DNA of 64,000 bases from Rhizomys pruinosus (Eukaryota; Chordata; Mammalia; Rodentia; Spalacidae): positions 669,048 to 733,047 of the forward strand of contig VZQC01000286.1 of assembly GCA_009823505.1 (NCBI GenBank), written 5' to 3'. Each line of letters begins with the position of its first letter. Position 1 is the stretch's first letter. A program made the translations under genes and the position numbers. Below, piece after piece: positions 1-11,790 of the stretch. Under the pieces are notes generated by a model, which had not been told where the DNA came from, did not search any database, and saw nothing but the letters and a program-made list of their open reading frames with translations.

Positions 1-589
1 AGTCTTACACTGTGGCTTATGGGCTAAGCATGGTGTATTAGACTATTTGAGCTTCCATTAAAGAACATTGTAGTTTGGCTTATAAAAAAGAGAAGTTTTT
101 TTTTTTTTTTAACCTAGGGAGCTGGACTGTTCAAGATCAAAGCATGTAGTGAGGTCCACTCCCTGCTTCATAGAAAACAGCATCTTACTATGTCCTCATA
201 TGGTGGAAGAAATAAGAGGCAATGATGATTTCAGAGACCTAATTGTTTGGAATTTGATTTTGTAACTGGATCTCATTTTATAGCCCACAATATCCTGGTA
301 ATTGTTATGTATCCCACGCTGCCCTTGAGCTCAGAAGTCTCAGTGTTGGGATTACAGGAGTTAGCTATCACACCCTGGTTTAATAGGGAGTAGGGCATTC
401 TTTTTGTTGGCTTCTTTTGTTATGTATTACTAAGGTTGTAACCCAAGACCTTGATGATGGAAGGCAAACTCCCTATGCTATTTAGACCAGTTTTGTAAGA
501 TTTCATCCTCATGAACTTATCATTTCGTAAAAACCTCATCTTTTACTAGACATCACCTTGGAAGTTAGGATTTCAATATATGAATTTGA
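1..589. other. Flanking DNA with a B1 relic
   Basis: No gene is visible. A short antisense B1-like relic lies at about 305-385 (reversed right-half motif around gttgggattacagg). A poly-T run is at 98-110. The rest is unclassified AT-rich sequence. Confidence 0.4.
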
Positions 590-709
590 GGGAGGGAGAA
601 TGCAGACACAACAACGTATGAATTTTACATCCCATAAAATAGCTTAATAGGGAGGGAGAATGCAGACCCAACAACATATGAATTTTACATCCCATAAAAT
701 AGCTTAATA
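590..709. repeat. 60-bp tandem duplication (two units)
   Basis: The unit at 590-649 is repeated at 650-709 with about two substitutions, both in the cacaacaacg / cccaacaaca stretch. Each unit begins gggagggagaa and ends agcttaata. It is an exact-length local duplication, visible directly. The two mismatches suggest either a mutated real duplication or a consensus error. Confidence 0.85.
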
Positions 710-979
710 ATAACATTCTGTGATACATGAATATTATGTGCAACTCAAATTTTCTCTCAAATTTTTTCTAGAAAAAAAGGGATACTCATTTTTTTACTTA
801 ACTGTCTATGATTACAGTGTCCAATTTGAATGATTTTAGCAGAGACCATGTACATAGCCTAGAAAATCTATTTAGTTTCTATCTGACCACCTATAGAATG
901 TTTAATTTAAACAATATGTGTATTAGTGTTTTGTGTGCACATACATAAGTAACTGGAGTTACAAATACATTTTTTTCTG

Positions 980-1062
980 CCGTGTGGATGCTGGGAACAA
1001 AATCCAGGTCCTCTTCAAGAACAGCCAGTGCTCTTAACCATTGAGACATTTCTCTAGCCTCT
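980..1062 (-). mobile_element. B2 SINE fragment
   Basis: Antisense match to the 5' (tRNA-derived) part of B2: tgtggatgctgggaac, then ccaggtcctcttcaagaaca, then ttaaccattgagacatttct. The 3' tail is missing. Confidence 0.65.
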
Positions 1063-1402
1063 ACAAAAAGTTTGATAACCTGTGTTATAAATGACTCAAA
1101 CTAGGAATATCTCTCAAGAGGTTTTAATGGCAAAGTTAATGTGTAGCTTCGCGTACGTAATTAGCCAAAACTGAAGTAAATATTCCAAAATAGCTGTCAG
1201 GAAGGCTGGCCAAAGCAATCTAACAACCATCTTCTGTATGTGAGATCACACAGGACTTAAGAGGACAGAAATCAGTGTTGGCCCTTAGATAGGGGAGAAT
1301 TATTTGTGTGGATGTGTGGACTCCGGCTTCCAATGAGGATGTTATGGGAACTGAAATTGTGTAAATGCATGAAATCTTTTATTCTGTCTCCCCACATGCT
1401 CA
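1063..1402. other. Unclassified flank
   Basis: No recognised repeat, RNA or coding signal. This is the last single-copy stretch before the triplicated block. Confidence 0.4.
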
Positions 1403-1715
1403 TTATTTCATCTCATGACACTTTATTTCTTCAGGGTACACAGTCACAATGAAAGACATGCTGTTTGGGTGTTCTGTTAGGGTCCCCTTTTTCAATTCAA
1501 GATAAGCAATGTCAAGGAAACAGCAGGAGTATCCAATAATTGAGCTGACTTTGACAGGTTCATTTGTGTATTTACAGAACCAGTCATGCAATAAGTGTTT
1601 GAAATATCCATCAAAGCGATGTTTTCTTTTTCTGACTCCTGTCATCCTTCTTTTGGGTCTGATTGCACCTGGTGATGTTTGTGAGTTATTGTCAGATGGG
1701 CCCCTTCACAAGGAG
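1403..1715 (-). CDS. Unrecognised open frame, possible terminal exon or pseudogene
   Basis: The minus frame is open from just inside a TGA near 1715 down to a stop at about 1403, about 100 codons. The part after the first ATG (1645) is 80 residues. It starts with a basic stretch (MTGVRKRKHRFDGYF) and has hydrophobic cysteine-containing patches (IIGYSCCFLDIAYL). I do not recognise a family. No strong splice acceptor lies at its 5' end (the sequence before the AG is purine-rich), and no conservation can be judged here. Copies B and C keep only the part upstream of about 1513 and carry indels there. It could be an exon remnant or a chance frame. Confidence 0.2.
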
Positions 1716-1929
1716 TAATGTTTCATTGGAGAGTACATTTCATGTGGGAGTAGATACTCCTATAAATTCAAAGATTGTGATCAACCAGATCTTTCTCTCA
1801 AGACACTGAAAGCACTGAGAGCAGGGATTCAGCACTCAGACATGCTTATATTATTCAAGGAAGGCCCTTAATAATAAAACTTTATAGAATCCTTCAATTT
1901 TGGAGGAAGTTCATTGGAATTTTCTGATA

Positions 1930-3230
1930 TCAGGGATAAAATATTTTTATTGAGCATTTGTACAACTCATACAATTGTTCCCAATTAAACCAAATTTCCT
2001 CCATGCCCCAACTACTCCCCCATCAGAACCCATGCATTACAACATCCAAACTAAACCCTATCCAGTCAAACTCCCAAACCCAGACGTCCTTCTGTACAAA
2101 TAGATCCACTGGAGTCCAGTCATCATATCTAGGAATCCCCAGTAAGGCATATTCTTTCTCCCACAATAATACTCAGTGTATTTTAGTTTTCAGTTCAGGG
2201 TCATTCCTCCACCCACTTCTCTTGCTTTGAGATCTTGTCCCAGTTGACATGAGTCCCATGTCTACATTGCCACAGGTTTACATGTGAAAGGTTAGAGTTG
2301 ATTGTAAGTCACTGCTTTATGTTCATGCACCAACCCTGGGTCTTATAAACTTTCTGCCCTCTCTTCTGCAATGATCTGAGCCGTGGGTAGGTGAGGTTTA
2401 ATATCGGGGCTCCATCCAGTGATACATACTCTGAGAGATTCCATTCTTTGGATGTTGACTAGTTGTTGCCTTCTGTTTGCATCACACGCTATTGGGTAAG
2501 GAAGGTTTACTGGTGAGAACTGAGAGGTGTGCTCGTTTTCTCTCTGCCCCTCATTCTGTGTGGAGAGGTTCAATTTTAAATGTGTCTCCTAGGAATGTTC
2601 AGTGTCTGACCAGTTGTCGGATTCTGCAGTGGCCTCCATCTTTTGCATAGAGTAGCTTTTTTGATGAGTAGCATCTGATATGCTTGTCCGTAAATATAAG
2701 ATTCTATAGTTAGTGTATGGTAAGAAATTTCATTTGTCTAGAGATATGACCCAATAGGTTTTTCTTTAGGCTCTATGTCCTCTACAGCCCTGTGCATTTG
2801 ACTGAGTTTATAGTGGTTCTCATGGGTTCACTCCCAGTGAGAGGGTTCCAAGTCCAATTAGATAGCTGTTGAGCATCCTCCAGACAACAGTGCCTCCACT
2901 GCACCAATACAAGTAGTTTGCTGGGCAGCTCACATTATCTAGCATAATGAATGCTTAACTTCTGATAGAAAAGTTGCAGGTCAGTTCCTGTTCCATTAAT
3001 CAAAGTCTTATCCCTGAAGCATGTCCTGTTTGTACAATAGGTCCTTATTTTCTATTTCTGGTAGATAATAAAAAGCTTTGGAGATAGCCTACTTTGTTTT
3101 GAGAGTCACTTGGATCACTCTTGCCAACCATTCAAAGGTAGGTATCTTCTGTCTTGCACTGTGTTCCTTGCCACACTGCTACCAGGTTGTGCAACCAGTG
3201 CACTAAAGTTCAGACAGTGTATGTGAATTT
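1930..3230 (-). mobile_element. L1 (Lx-type) 3'UTR, copy A
   Basis: Antisense rodent L1 3'UTR. The 3' end is at the left (atatttttattgagcatttg). Towards the right come family landmarks also seen at 39090-40330 and 46420-47100: gcaatgatctgagccgtggg, gatgttgactagttg, the tttgatgagtagc block, and taggctctatgtcctctaca. About 1.3 kb. It abuts a plus-strand L1 piece at about 3245, so the two may form one twin-primed insertion. Confidence 0.65.
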
Positions 3231-3244
3231 CTCGTGGGGTCTTG

Positions 3245-3870
3245 GGGTCATCCATCACAACCATTGAATGGACAATGAAAATGTGTTACATCTGCACAAT
3301 GGATTACTACTCAGTAGTAAGAAAAGATGAAATTATGAAATTCACAGATAAATGGATGGAACTAGAAAATGTTATTCTGAGTGAAGTAATATGAGGACAG
3401 AAAACCAGGCAATGTTTGTTCTCTCTCATTTGCGGATTGTAGCACCAGTCCCCTTATGTGAGTATATATCCTGATATAACACCAGGAGGCAAGAAATTGG
3501 AAAGGACACATGGAGGTAAAGGAAAAGAAAAATCCCCAAACAAGGGGTCAGTAAGGAACAGATGTTACTAAGGGGAAGGTCATGAGGGCCGGGGAGTTGG
3601 GTTGGGAGGAGAGGAGAGGGAGATAAATGGGGGGGTATGATGGGAGGTGGGGGAGATGAGTAGAGGGGGAGGGTGGGAATGATGGGGGTGCTAGGACTGA
3701 GGAGGGAAGAGGGGGTTGATAAGGGAAGAAGAAAGAATAGAGATGATGAGAACTTGAGAGGCTAGGAAACCCAGAATGTAATGTGATGCCCCAGGGATAA
3801 CTGAAAAATTGACATTAAGAGGAATTAAAAGCATTTGTCAGCCCACCAAAGAAACCTAATGTACAACATT
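3245..3870 (+). mobile_element. L1 ORF2 end and 3'UTR start, copy A
   Basis: Sense-strand L1 boundary between ORF2 and the 3'UTR. It carries the hallmark order ggattactactcagtagtaa, then gataaatggatggaactaga, then cattctgagtgaag-type sequence, followed by a G/A-rich 3'UTR stretch (3590-3720). It is interrupted by a B2 at 3885. Head-to-head with the minus-strand piece at 1930-3230. Confidence 0.7.
3590..3740 (+). repeat. Purine-rich L1 3'UTR tract
   Basis: G-runs and A/G tracts (gggaggagaggagagggaga and similar), typical of the G-rich polypurine region of rodent L1 3'UTRs. Repeated at about 9040-9190 and 19545-19690 with indels. Confidence 0.6.
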
Positions 3871-3884
3871 GGTATTCCACTCTT

Positions 3885-4116
3885 TTTTAATTAATTAATT
3901 AATTTATTATTTTTTTATGTGTATGAGTGTACTGTCTGCTTGTAGGTTGGTGCACTGGTGTCCTGCAGTGTTGTGGAGGTTAGAAGAGGACATCAGATTT
4001 CCCTGTAACTGAAGTTAAAGATTGTTCTCAGACCCCATGTGGGTGCTGGGGATCGAACCCGGGTCATCTGCAAGAGCAGACGGTGCGCTTAACTGCTAGG
4101 CCATCTCTCCAGCCCC
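3885..4116 (-). mobile_element. B2 SINE with target-site duplication, copy A
   Basis: Antisense B2, with an AT-rich tail on the left (3885-3912, ttaa repeats) and the 5' end on the right (ccatctctccagcccc). Box-B-like sequence is gggatcgaacccgggtc. A 14-bp direct repeat flanks it with one mismatch: ggtattccactctt at 3871-3884 and ggtatttcactctt at 4117-4130. Copies are at about 9350-9596 and 19860-20083. Confidence 0.88.
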
Positions 4117-4130
4117 GGTATTTCACTCTT

Positions 4131-5306
4131 TATATTCAGGAAATGGATCTGTTTTGGCTTCAAATTGTAGCAAGTGTAACTTGCCCTGTCCAAGTGGGTC
4201 ATTCATGCCATCAATATTGGGATGATCAAAGTTCTTGGCGGGCCTGTGAAATATCGCAATAGCACGCCCACTGGGAGGTAGAGGACTGACAGTGAATCTG
4301 CTGGGTCATTTGCAGCTTTGTCAATTACAAATCAAAATGATACTTCTGTATCTCAATACTTGAATTTTTGTGGTGAATGCATAACTCCAGTTTCATTGTA
4401 AGCTCTCTCTCTCTCCACAACTATCAAAGGAAAGTTTAGCCCAGACCTAAGCCCTGTTCCGGTGAATGTCAGATCCCTGGGAAATACAGCAAGAATTAGA
4501 AGTTGCTAGGATGTATTGACATTTGATGGCCTTGTCAGACATCACTTCATTTCCTCTAAACACTTTGGAGGTTGTCCTTGTATTTTAAGATTATTATCTA
4601 AATTTTGGATTCTGGTTGTACCTGAAAGGTTAATATATCTGCATTGTAAAGCCAGTTTTGCTTTGAAATGAAGGAGATTAAATAAGCTGTCCCAGAGGAC
4701 TGAAGAACCAACCCAGTGTTCGCCAAATTGCTACACATTTCTAATTGAATAACCATCCATCTTATTTCTCAAAAAAATCAATTGTTCATCTGTGTTTACC
4801 AAATCTTTAATCTCATTCTTATCATCCTTTCCAAACTGACCTCTTCTAGAACTTGTATTTGATAATGAGCTTACACACAATAAGTTTGAATTAATTTTTG
4901 TAAAAAGGGAAAATAATGTATTTCTGACCTAATCACAATTCCAAGTAGTATTCCCCAAATATCAAGAAACTTCTTTGTAAGAATTCATGACAACTTTCCA
5001 TATAACATAAAACACGAAGAACAGAAATTGCTAGATAATTTAATATTTACCAGATGTATCAGTGGGATTGCACGTACAATGTGGAATGTAATATATTAAG
5101 CATAGATGACCTCTTTTTGATCTAGTACAGCAAATGTTACTTGTAGTGCACATGGAATTTCCATCCATGCAAAGCATGTGAGACTATGAGATTCACTCAG
5201 TTAGGTCTTCTTTCTCTTTGTTTGCTCTTTTATTGTGTTTTATCATTTCCATAGTGTGTTTCAACACATGAGATTGCATGTCTCCTGGCTCCCATTTTAT
5301 TCATAG
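4131..5306. other. Single-copy-type DNA of the repeated unit (copy A)
   Basis: About 1.2 kb with no recognised interspersed repeat and no long open frame. Its first ~640 bases are identical in copies B and C. Small indels first appear near 4770-4860, then identity resumes to about 5250. No gene, RNA or regulatory signal can be supported. Confidence 0.5.
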
Positions 5307-5323
5307 AATTTTGTATTTTCTTT

Positions 5324-5568
5324 CTTTTTTATATTTTACCTATTATTTTTATATTGTGTGTATGAGTGTATTTCCTGCATATGTGGAAGTGCAGTGCACC
5401 CATGTTGTGCAATACTCCAGTGAGTCTAGCGAGTCAGAAAAGGGTGTCAAATCCCCCGTAACTGTAGTTACTGATGTTAGTTAGCCACCATGTGGGTACT
5501 GGGATTTGAACCCGGGTCCTCTGCAAGAGCAGTCAGTGTTCTTAACCACTGAGCCATATCTCCAGCCC
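5324..5568 (-). mobile_element. B2 SINE (second), copy A
   Basis: Antisense B2 ending at the right with ccatatctccagcccc and carrying gggatttgaacccgggtcct as the box-B region. Poly-T/AT tail on the left. Flanks aattttgtattttct and aattttctactttct look like an imperfect target duplication. Copies at about 10800-11063 and 21300-21548. Confidence 0.85.
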
Positions 5569-6235
5569 CAATTTTCTACTTTCTTAAAATAAAAATTTCA
5601 AGTTGAAATATAGAGGAACAGTATGAGGAGTACACCCAAGATATTTAAATAACACTGCACAGGCTATGCTCTATCCTAATGCCCCCAGCCCAATTCATAT
5701 TAATTTTCAAGACCAATGGGCACTGAACATTCCTACTGCCATGTGTGCACATTAATTATGGCAAGCCTTCAATTTTATTAGGAAATGTGCCAAAAAGCAC
5801 CTTGTGATTTGTTACAGTACATACGTGGAAGGTGAGAGGGACACCTTGGAAACCCTGCTATTTTAATTCACAACACGGAAGATGCTTTTTTTCTTTATAT
5901 AGCACAGCAAAAGTTTTTCAATTGGAATAAACACACTTAGGTTGCTTTGGTGGTAGAAGTTTTTTTTTTTCATGATTGTGAGTGAGCCAAGACAAACATA
6001 ATAACCACATATAACCATAGATACATGGCTACGCTGTTCCCCCATTCTTGATACTGGAGTGTGCAGCAGGCTTGAGCAGAAAACACAGTGAAACACTTTT
6101 CCTAAGGACATGTTTATTTTATTTTTTTTTACAGGTCAAAATCACTGATTTAATGTAGATACAAAACCCTTGAAGAAAATACTAACAAATCAATTCCAAT
6201 AAAATATAAAAGTGATTATCCATCATGCTCAAGAA
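5569..6235. other. Single-copy-type DNA, copy A
   Basis: No gene or repeat recognised. Near-identical to 11064-11790 and 21549-22240 apart from small indels. Confidence 0.45.
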
Positions 6236-6934
6236 TAGAATAATTTTCTTTTTTTAACATTTTTTATTGATGCTTTGTGCATTTCATACATCATTTTCCA
6301 ATTCAGTTCAGGCATATTTCCCTTTCCCCCCCCCACCCCCACCCCATCCCAGATCATGCATTCTGCCATAACTGTCCTGCATCTTTCTCTCAGTTTTTTT
6401 TTCATTTTTTAGCTATAAGTGATAATCCATGAGTACAAGCATCCTTCATGCAAAACCTATCTGCAGGCTGTTGTGCCCAAACACCTACAGCCCCACCATC
6501 CAGTGGGGGGTGACAGGTTGTTTGTTCAATCAAGTTGATCAAATGAGTGTCCAGACTACATTGCTGTAGTTTCACCATTCACCCCAATCGCAGCCCTTAC
6601 ATTCTACCACGCCCCCTCTTCCGCAGGTTGTTCCCTAGGCTTAGAAAAGGGGCACAGGTGGATGAGAGGTAAAACAGTCCACTCTCTCTGGAGCTGTTGA
6701 CTTGGACTCTGGTCAATTCTGGCTGTTTCCTTTCATGGGCTGACAGTTTGTCCAGGAATAACCTTTCGATCCTACTAATGAAGAACAAGCAATTAGATAT
6801 ATAGGTATTTAAGCAGCACTAATAGTTATGGTAGGTTACTTTAGCATAGACACATGTTTGGATATGTTAATCCATGAATTACAATTTTCCCCCCTGTTAA
6901 ATATGACAGGGTCTTACTGTGGCTTATAACATCT
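6236..6934 (-). mobile_element. L1-type 3' end, copy A, cut by assembly N
   Basis: The 3' end is at the left (tttttattgatgctttgtgc, then catttcatacatcattttcc, then a C-rich run at 6323-6345). The C-run is the complement of the GGGGTGGGG tract near L1 3' ends. The same family occurs at 16120-16612, 26580-27430, 56930-57600 and, on the plus strand, 49380-49976. It ends abruptly at the N at 6935. Confidence 0.6.
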
Positions 6935-6935
6935 N
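6935..6935. other. Single ambiguous base at a copy junction
   Basis: An isolated N between an L1 3'UTR and the first base of copy B (agaaacagcaggag). The same base follows the N at 17433. Probably a residual gap-closing mark. Confidence 0.9.
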
Positions 6936-7354
6936 AGAAACAGCAGGAGTGATCCAATAATTGAGCGACTTTGACAGGTTCATTTGTGTGGAGTTACAGA
7001 CCAGTCATGCAATAAGTGTTTGAAATATCCATCAAGCGATGTTTTCTTTTTCTGCTACTCCTGTCATCCTTCTTTTGGGTCTGATTGCACCTGGTGATGT
7101 TTGTGAGTTATTGTCAGATGGGCCCCTTCACAAGGAGTAATGTTTCATTGGAGAGTACATTTCATGTGGGAGTAGATACTCCTATAAATTCAAAGATTGT
7201 GATCAACCAGATCTTTCTCTCAAGACACTGAAAGCACTGAGAGCAGGGATTCAGCACTCAGACATGCTTATATTATTCAAGGAAGGCCCTTAATAATAAA
7301 ACTTTATAGAATCCTTCAATTTTGGAGGGAAGAGTTCATTGAATTTTCTGATAT

Positions 7355-8640
7355 CAGGATAAATATTTTTATTGAGCATTTGTACAACTCATACAATGTG
7401 TTCCCAATTAATACCAAATTTCATCAATGCCCACAACTACTTTCATCCCATCAGAAACCCATGCATACAACATCCAACACAACCCTATCCAGTCCAAGCT
7501 CCCAAACCCAGACTAGTCCTTCTGGGCAAATAGATCACTGGAGTCTAGTCAGCATATCTACGAATCCCCCAGTAAAGGCATATTCTTTCTCCCACATAAT
7601 TACTCATGTATTTTGTCTTCAGTTCAGGGTACATTCCTCCCACCCACTTCTGCTTGCTTGGATTTGTCCAGTTGAATGAGTCCCATGTCTACATTGCCAC
7701 AGGTTTACATGTGAAAGCTTAAGGTATTTGTAAGTCACTTCCTTCAGTTCATGCCACCAACCCTGTGGTTCTTATACCAACTTCTGCCTCTCTTCTCAAT
7801 GATCTGAGCCTTGGGTAGGTTGAGGTTTGAATATATCGGGGTCCTATCCAGTGATACATACTCTGAGAGATTCCATTCTTTGGATGTTGACTAGTTTTTG
7901 CCTTCTGTTTGCATCACACACGCTATTGTGAGGAATCTTACTGGTGAGAACTGAGAGGTGTGCTCGTTTTCTCTCTGCCCTCGTCAAGTGAGCCTGTCCG
8001 TGCAAGGAGCCTAAGTCTTCATTTTAAATGTCTCTAGATGTCTAGGTCGAAGTTTGTGAGATCTGCAGGCCTCCACTTTTGCAAGAGTAGCTTTCTTAGA
8101 TGCATCTCAGTAAGTATGCTTGTCTGTAATATCAAGATCTATTAGTTAGTGTATGGTAAGAAATGTCATTTTGTCTAGAGATATACCCAACTCAGGTTTT
8201 TCTAGGCTGCTGTGTCCTCTACAGCCCTGTGCATTTGAACTGGTTTATAGTGGTGTCTCATGGTTCACTCCCAGAGAGAGGTCTAAAGTCCAATTAGATG
8301 CTGTTTGAGCATCCTCCAGACACAGTGCCTCCACTGTCCAATACAAGATGTTTGCTGGGCAGCTCACATTCTCTTAGCCTATAATGCATGCTTAACTTCT
8401 GATTAGAAAAGTTGCAGGTCATTTCCTGCCTTATCTAAGTCTCTATCCCTGAAGCATGTCCTGTTTGTACAATAGGTCCTTATTGTCTATTTCTGGTAGA
8501 TAATAAGAAGCTTGGAGATAGCCTGACTTGTTTTCAGAATCACTTGGATCACTCTGCCAACCATGTCAAATGTAGGTATGCTTCCCTGTCTTGCACTGGG
8601 TGTTCCTTGCCACACTGCTAACCAGGTTGTCAACCAGTGC
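7355..8640 (-). mobile_element. L1 (Lx-type) 3'UTR, copy B
   Basis: Counterpart of 1930-3230 with the same landmarks in the same order (gagcatttgtacaactcata at the left, ccctgtcttgcactgg near the right) but many single-base insertions and deletions. Confidence 0.62.
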
Positions 8641-8684
8641 ACTAAGTTCAGAAAGTGTATGTGGAATTTCTCGTGGGGTCTTGG

Positions 8685-9345
8685 GGTCATCCATCACAAC
8701 CATTGAATGGACAATGAAAATGTTTACAATCTGCACCAATTGGATGTACTACTCAGTAGTAAGAAAAAGACTGAATAATGAATTCACAGTAACAATGGAT
8801 GGAACTGAGAATGTTTTCTGCAGTGAAGTAATTGAGGACAGAAAACCAGGCAATTGTTGTTCTCTCTCATTTGCGGATTGTAGCACCAGTCCCCTTGTGT
8901 AGTATATGTCCTATAGTAACACAACGGGAGCCAGGAGAATTGGAAGGAACCTGGCTGGTTAAATGAAAAGAAAGATCCCCGAAAGAGGAGGGCAGTAAGG
9001 AACAGATGTTACTAAGGGGAGGCATGAGGGCCGGGAGGTTTGGGTTCTGGGAGGAGAGGAGAGGGAGATTAAATGGGGGGGTATGATGGGAGGGTGGGGA
9101 TCAGATGAGAAGGGGAGGGTGGGCAATGATGGGGTGCTGGGCTGAGGAGGGAAGAGGGGGTGGTGAGGAAGAGAGACGAAGAAAGAATAGAGATGATGAA
9201 ACTTTGAGAGGCTAGGAAAACCCAGAGTCTAGTGATTGTCCCAGGGATTAAACGGAAAAATTGACATTAAAGGAATGTAAAAGCAACAAACAAATATTGT
9301 CAGCCCACAAAGAAACCTAATGGTACAACATTGTGTTATTCCACT
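8685..9345 (+). mobile_element. L1 ORF2 end and 3'UTR start, copy B
   Basis: Counterpart of 3245-3870: ctcagtagtaagaaaaagac, aatggatggaactgagaatg, and the G-rich tract. Frame is destroyed by indels. Confidence 0.65.
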
Positions 9346-9349
9346 CTTT

Positions 9350-9596
9350 CTTAATTATCATTAGTAATTATTATGTTTTTATGTGTTATGAGTGTACGGT
9401 CTGATCTGTGTAGGTGGTGCACTGGGTGCCCTGCCAGTGTTGTGGAGGGTAGAAGAGGACATCAGAGGTTTCGCCGGTAACTGAAGTAAAGGATATGTTC
9501 TCAGACACCAATCGTGGGTGCTGGGGAATCGAACCCGGGTCATCTGCAAGAGCAGACCGTTGGTGCGCTTAACTGCTAGGCCATCTCTCCAGCCCC
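9350..9596 (-). mobile_element. B2 SINE, copy B
   Basis: Same insertion as 3885-4116, with extra bases (for example gaccgttggtgcgc where A has gacggtgcgc). Ends ccatctctccagcccc. Confidence 0.85.
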
Positions 9597-10790
9597 GGTA
9601 TTTCACTCTTTATATTCAGGAAAATGGATCTGTTTTGGCTTCAAATTGTAGCAAGTGTAACTTGCCCTGTCCAAGTGGGTCATTCATGCCATCAATATTG
9701 GGATGATCAAAGTTCTTGGCGGGCCTGTGAAATATCGCAATAGCACGCCCACTGGGAGGTAGAGGACTGACAGTGAATCTGCTGGGTCATTTGCAGCTTT
9801 GTCAATTACAAATCAAAATGATACTTCTGTATCTCAATACTTGAATTTTTGTGGTGAATGCATAACTCCAGTTTCATTGTAAGCTCTCTCTCTCTCCACA
9901 ACTATCAAAGGAAAGTTTAGCCCAGACCTAAGCCCTGTTCCGGTGAATGTCAGATCCCTGGGAAATACAGCAAGAATTAGAAGTTGCTAGGATGTATTGA
10001 CATTTGATGGCCTTGTCAGACATCACTTCATTTCCTCTAAACACTTTGGAGGTTGTCCTTGTATTTTAAGATTATTATCTAAATTTTGGATTCTGGTTGT
10101 ACCTGAAAGGTTAATATATCTGCATTGTAAAGCCAGTTTTGCTTTGAAATGAAGGAGATTAAATAAGCTGTCCCAGAGGACTGAAGAACCAACCCAGTGT
10201 TCGCCAAATTGCTACACATTTCTAATTGAATAACCATCCATCTTATTTCTCAAAAAAACAATTGTTGCACTGTGTTTACCAAATCTTTAGATCTCATTCT
10301 ATCATCCTTCCAAACTGACCCTTCTTAGAACTTGTATTTGATATGAGCTTACACACAATAAGTTTGAATTAATTTTTGTAAAAAGGGAAAATAATGTATT
10401 TCTGACCTAATCACAATTCCAAGTAGTATTCCCCAAATATCAAGAAACTTCTTTGTAAGAATTCATGACAACTTTCCATATAACATAAAACACGAAGAAC
10501 AGAAATTGCTAGATAATTTAATATTTACCAGATGTATCAGTGGGATTGCACGTACAATGTGGAATGTAATATATTAAGCATAGATGACCTCTTTTTGATC
10601 TAGTACAGCAAATGTTACTTGTAGTGCACATGGAATTTCCATCCATGCAAAGCATGTGAGACTATGAGATTCACTCAGTTAGGTCTTCTTTCTCTTTGTT
10701 TGCTCTTTTATTGTGTTTTAAAAAAGTTACATTTCCCATAGTGTGTTTCAACACATAGATTGCCATGTCCTCCTGGCTCCCCATTTTATT
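9597..10790. other. Single-copy-type DNA, copy B
   Basis: Matches 4117-5306. Nothing coding or structural recognised. The first ~650 bases are identical to A and C. Confidence 0.5.
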
Positions 10791-10799
10791 CATAGAATT

Positions 10800-11063
10800 T
10801 GTATTTTCTTTCTTTTTTATATTTTACCTATTGATTTCAATATTGTGTGTATGAAGTGTTTTTTCCTGCATATGTGGAATGGCAGTGCCAACATGTTTGT
10901 GCAATACTCAGTGAGTCTAGCGAGTCAGAAAAGGGTGTCAAATCCCACTAAACTGAGAATTACTGATGTTAGTTAGCCACCCATGTGGTTGTCGGGGATT
11001 TGAACCCGGGTCCTCTGAAGAGCGTCAGTGCTTCTTAACCACTGATCCAATATCTCCAGCCCC
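10800..11063 (-). mobile_element. B2 SINE (second), copy B
   Basis: Same insertion as 5324-5568, ending in ccaatatctccagcccc. Box-B region gggatttgaacccgggtcct retained. Confidence 0.83.
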
Positions 11064-11790
11064 AATTTTTCACTTCTTTAAAATAAAAATTCAAGTTTAA
11101 ATATGAGGAACAGTATGAGGAGTACACCCAAGATATTTAAATAACACTGCACAGGCTATGCTCTATCCTAATGCCCCCAGCCCAATTCATATTAATTTTC
11201 AAGACCAATGGGCACTGAACATTCCTACTGCCATGTGTGCACATTAATTATGGCAAGCCTTCCATTTTATTAGGAAATGGTGCCAAAAAGCACCTTGTGA
11301 TTTGTTACAGATACATACGTGGAAGTGTGAGAGGGACACTTGGAAACCCTGCTATTGTAATTCACAACACGGAAGATGCTTTTTTTCTTTATATAGCACA
11401 GCAAAAGTTTTTCAATTGGAATAAACACACTTAGGTTGCCTTGTGTGGTAGAAATTGTTTTTTTTCATTCAGAATTGGGAGTGAGCCTAAGAAAACATAA
11501 TAACCACATAAACCATAGATACATGGCACGATGTTCCCCCATCTTGATACTGGAGTGGGCAGCAGGCGGAGCCCAAAGAAAACACAGTGAAACATTCTAA
11601 GGAGGCAGTTATTTTTTTAGGACGGATCAAATCATCTGGCTAAGTAGATCAGGAACCGTGAAGGTAAATGGACTAACATAAGCACAAGGGAATCCAATAA
11701 TTGGGAAATAAAAAGTGATTAATCATCAGAATGCCAAGAAAAAGAGGTAGAGATAATGTATGATCAAAGGATATGATTGTTAACAGTTTG
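11064..11790. other. Single-copy-type DNA, copy B
   Basis: Counterpart of 5569-6235. Indel density rises after about 11430. No feature recognised. Confidence 0.45.

Larger units (their letters stand above)
1513..6600 (+). repeat. Large direct repeat, copy A
   Basis: Copy A of a unit repeated at 6936-12150 (first half of B) and 17434-22600 (first half of C). The order of internal elements is the same. Unique parts are base-identical (for example 4131-4770 equals 9611-10250 and 20098-20737), while repeat-derived parts differ by many small indels. Similarity stops inside an L1 3'UTR at about 6597. After that point A follows generic L1 sequence and B/C follow another sequence. A is probably the same locus as B and C rather than a third genomic copy. 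Confidence 0.85.

Noticed and set aside
3885..4116. tRNA gene suggested by A-box and B-box-like motifs
   Set aside because: The motifs belong to the tRNA-derived 5' part of B2. No cloverleaf and a SINE tail is present; the same applies to the other B2 copies.
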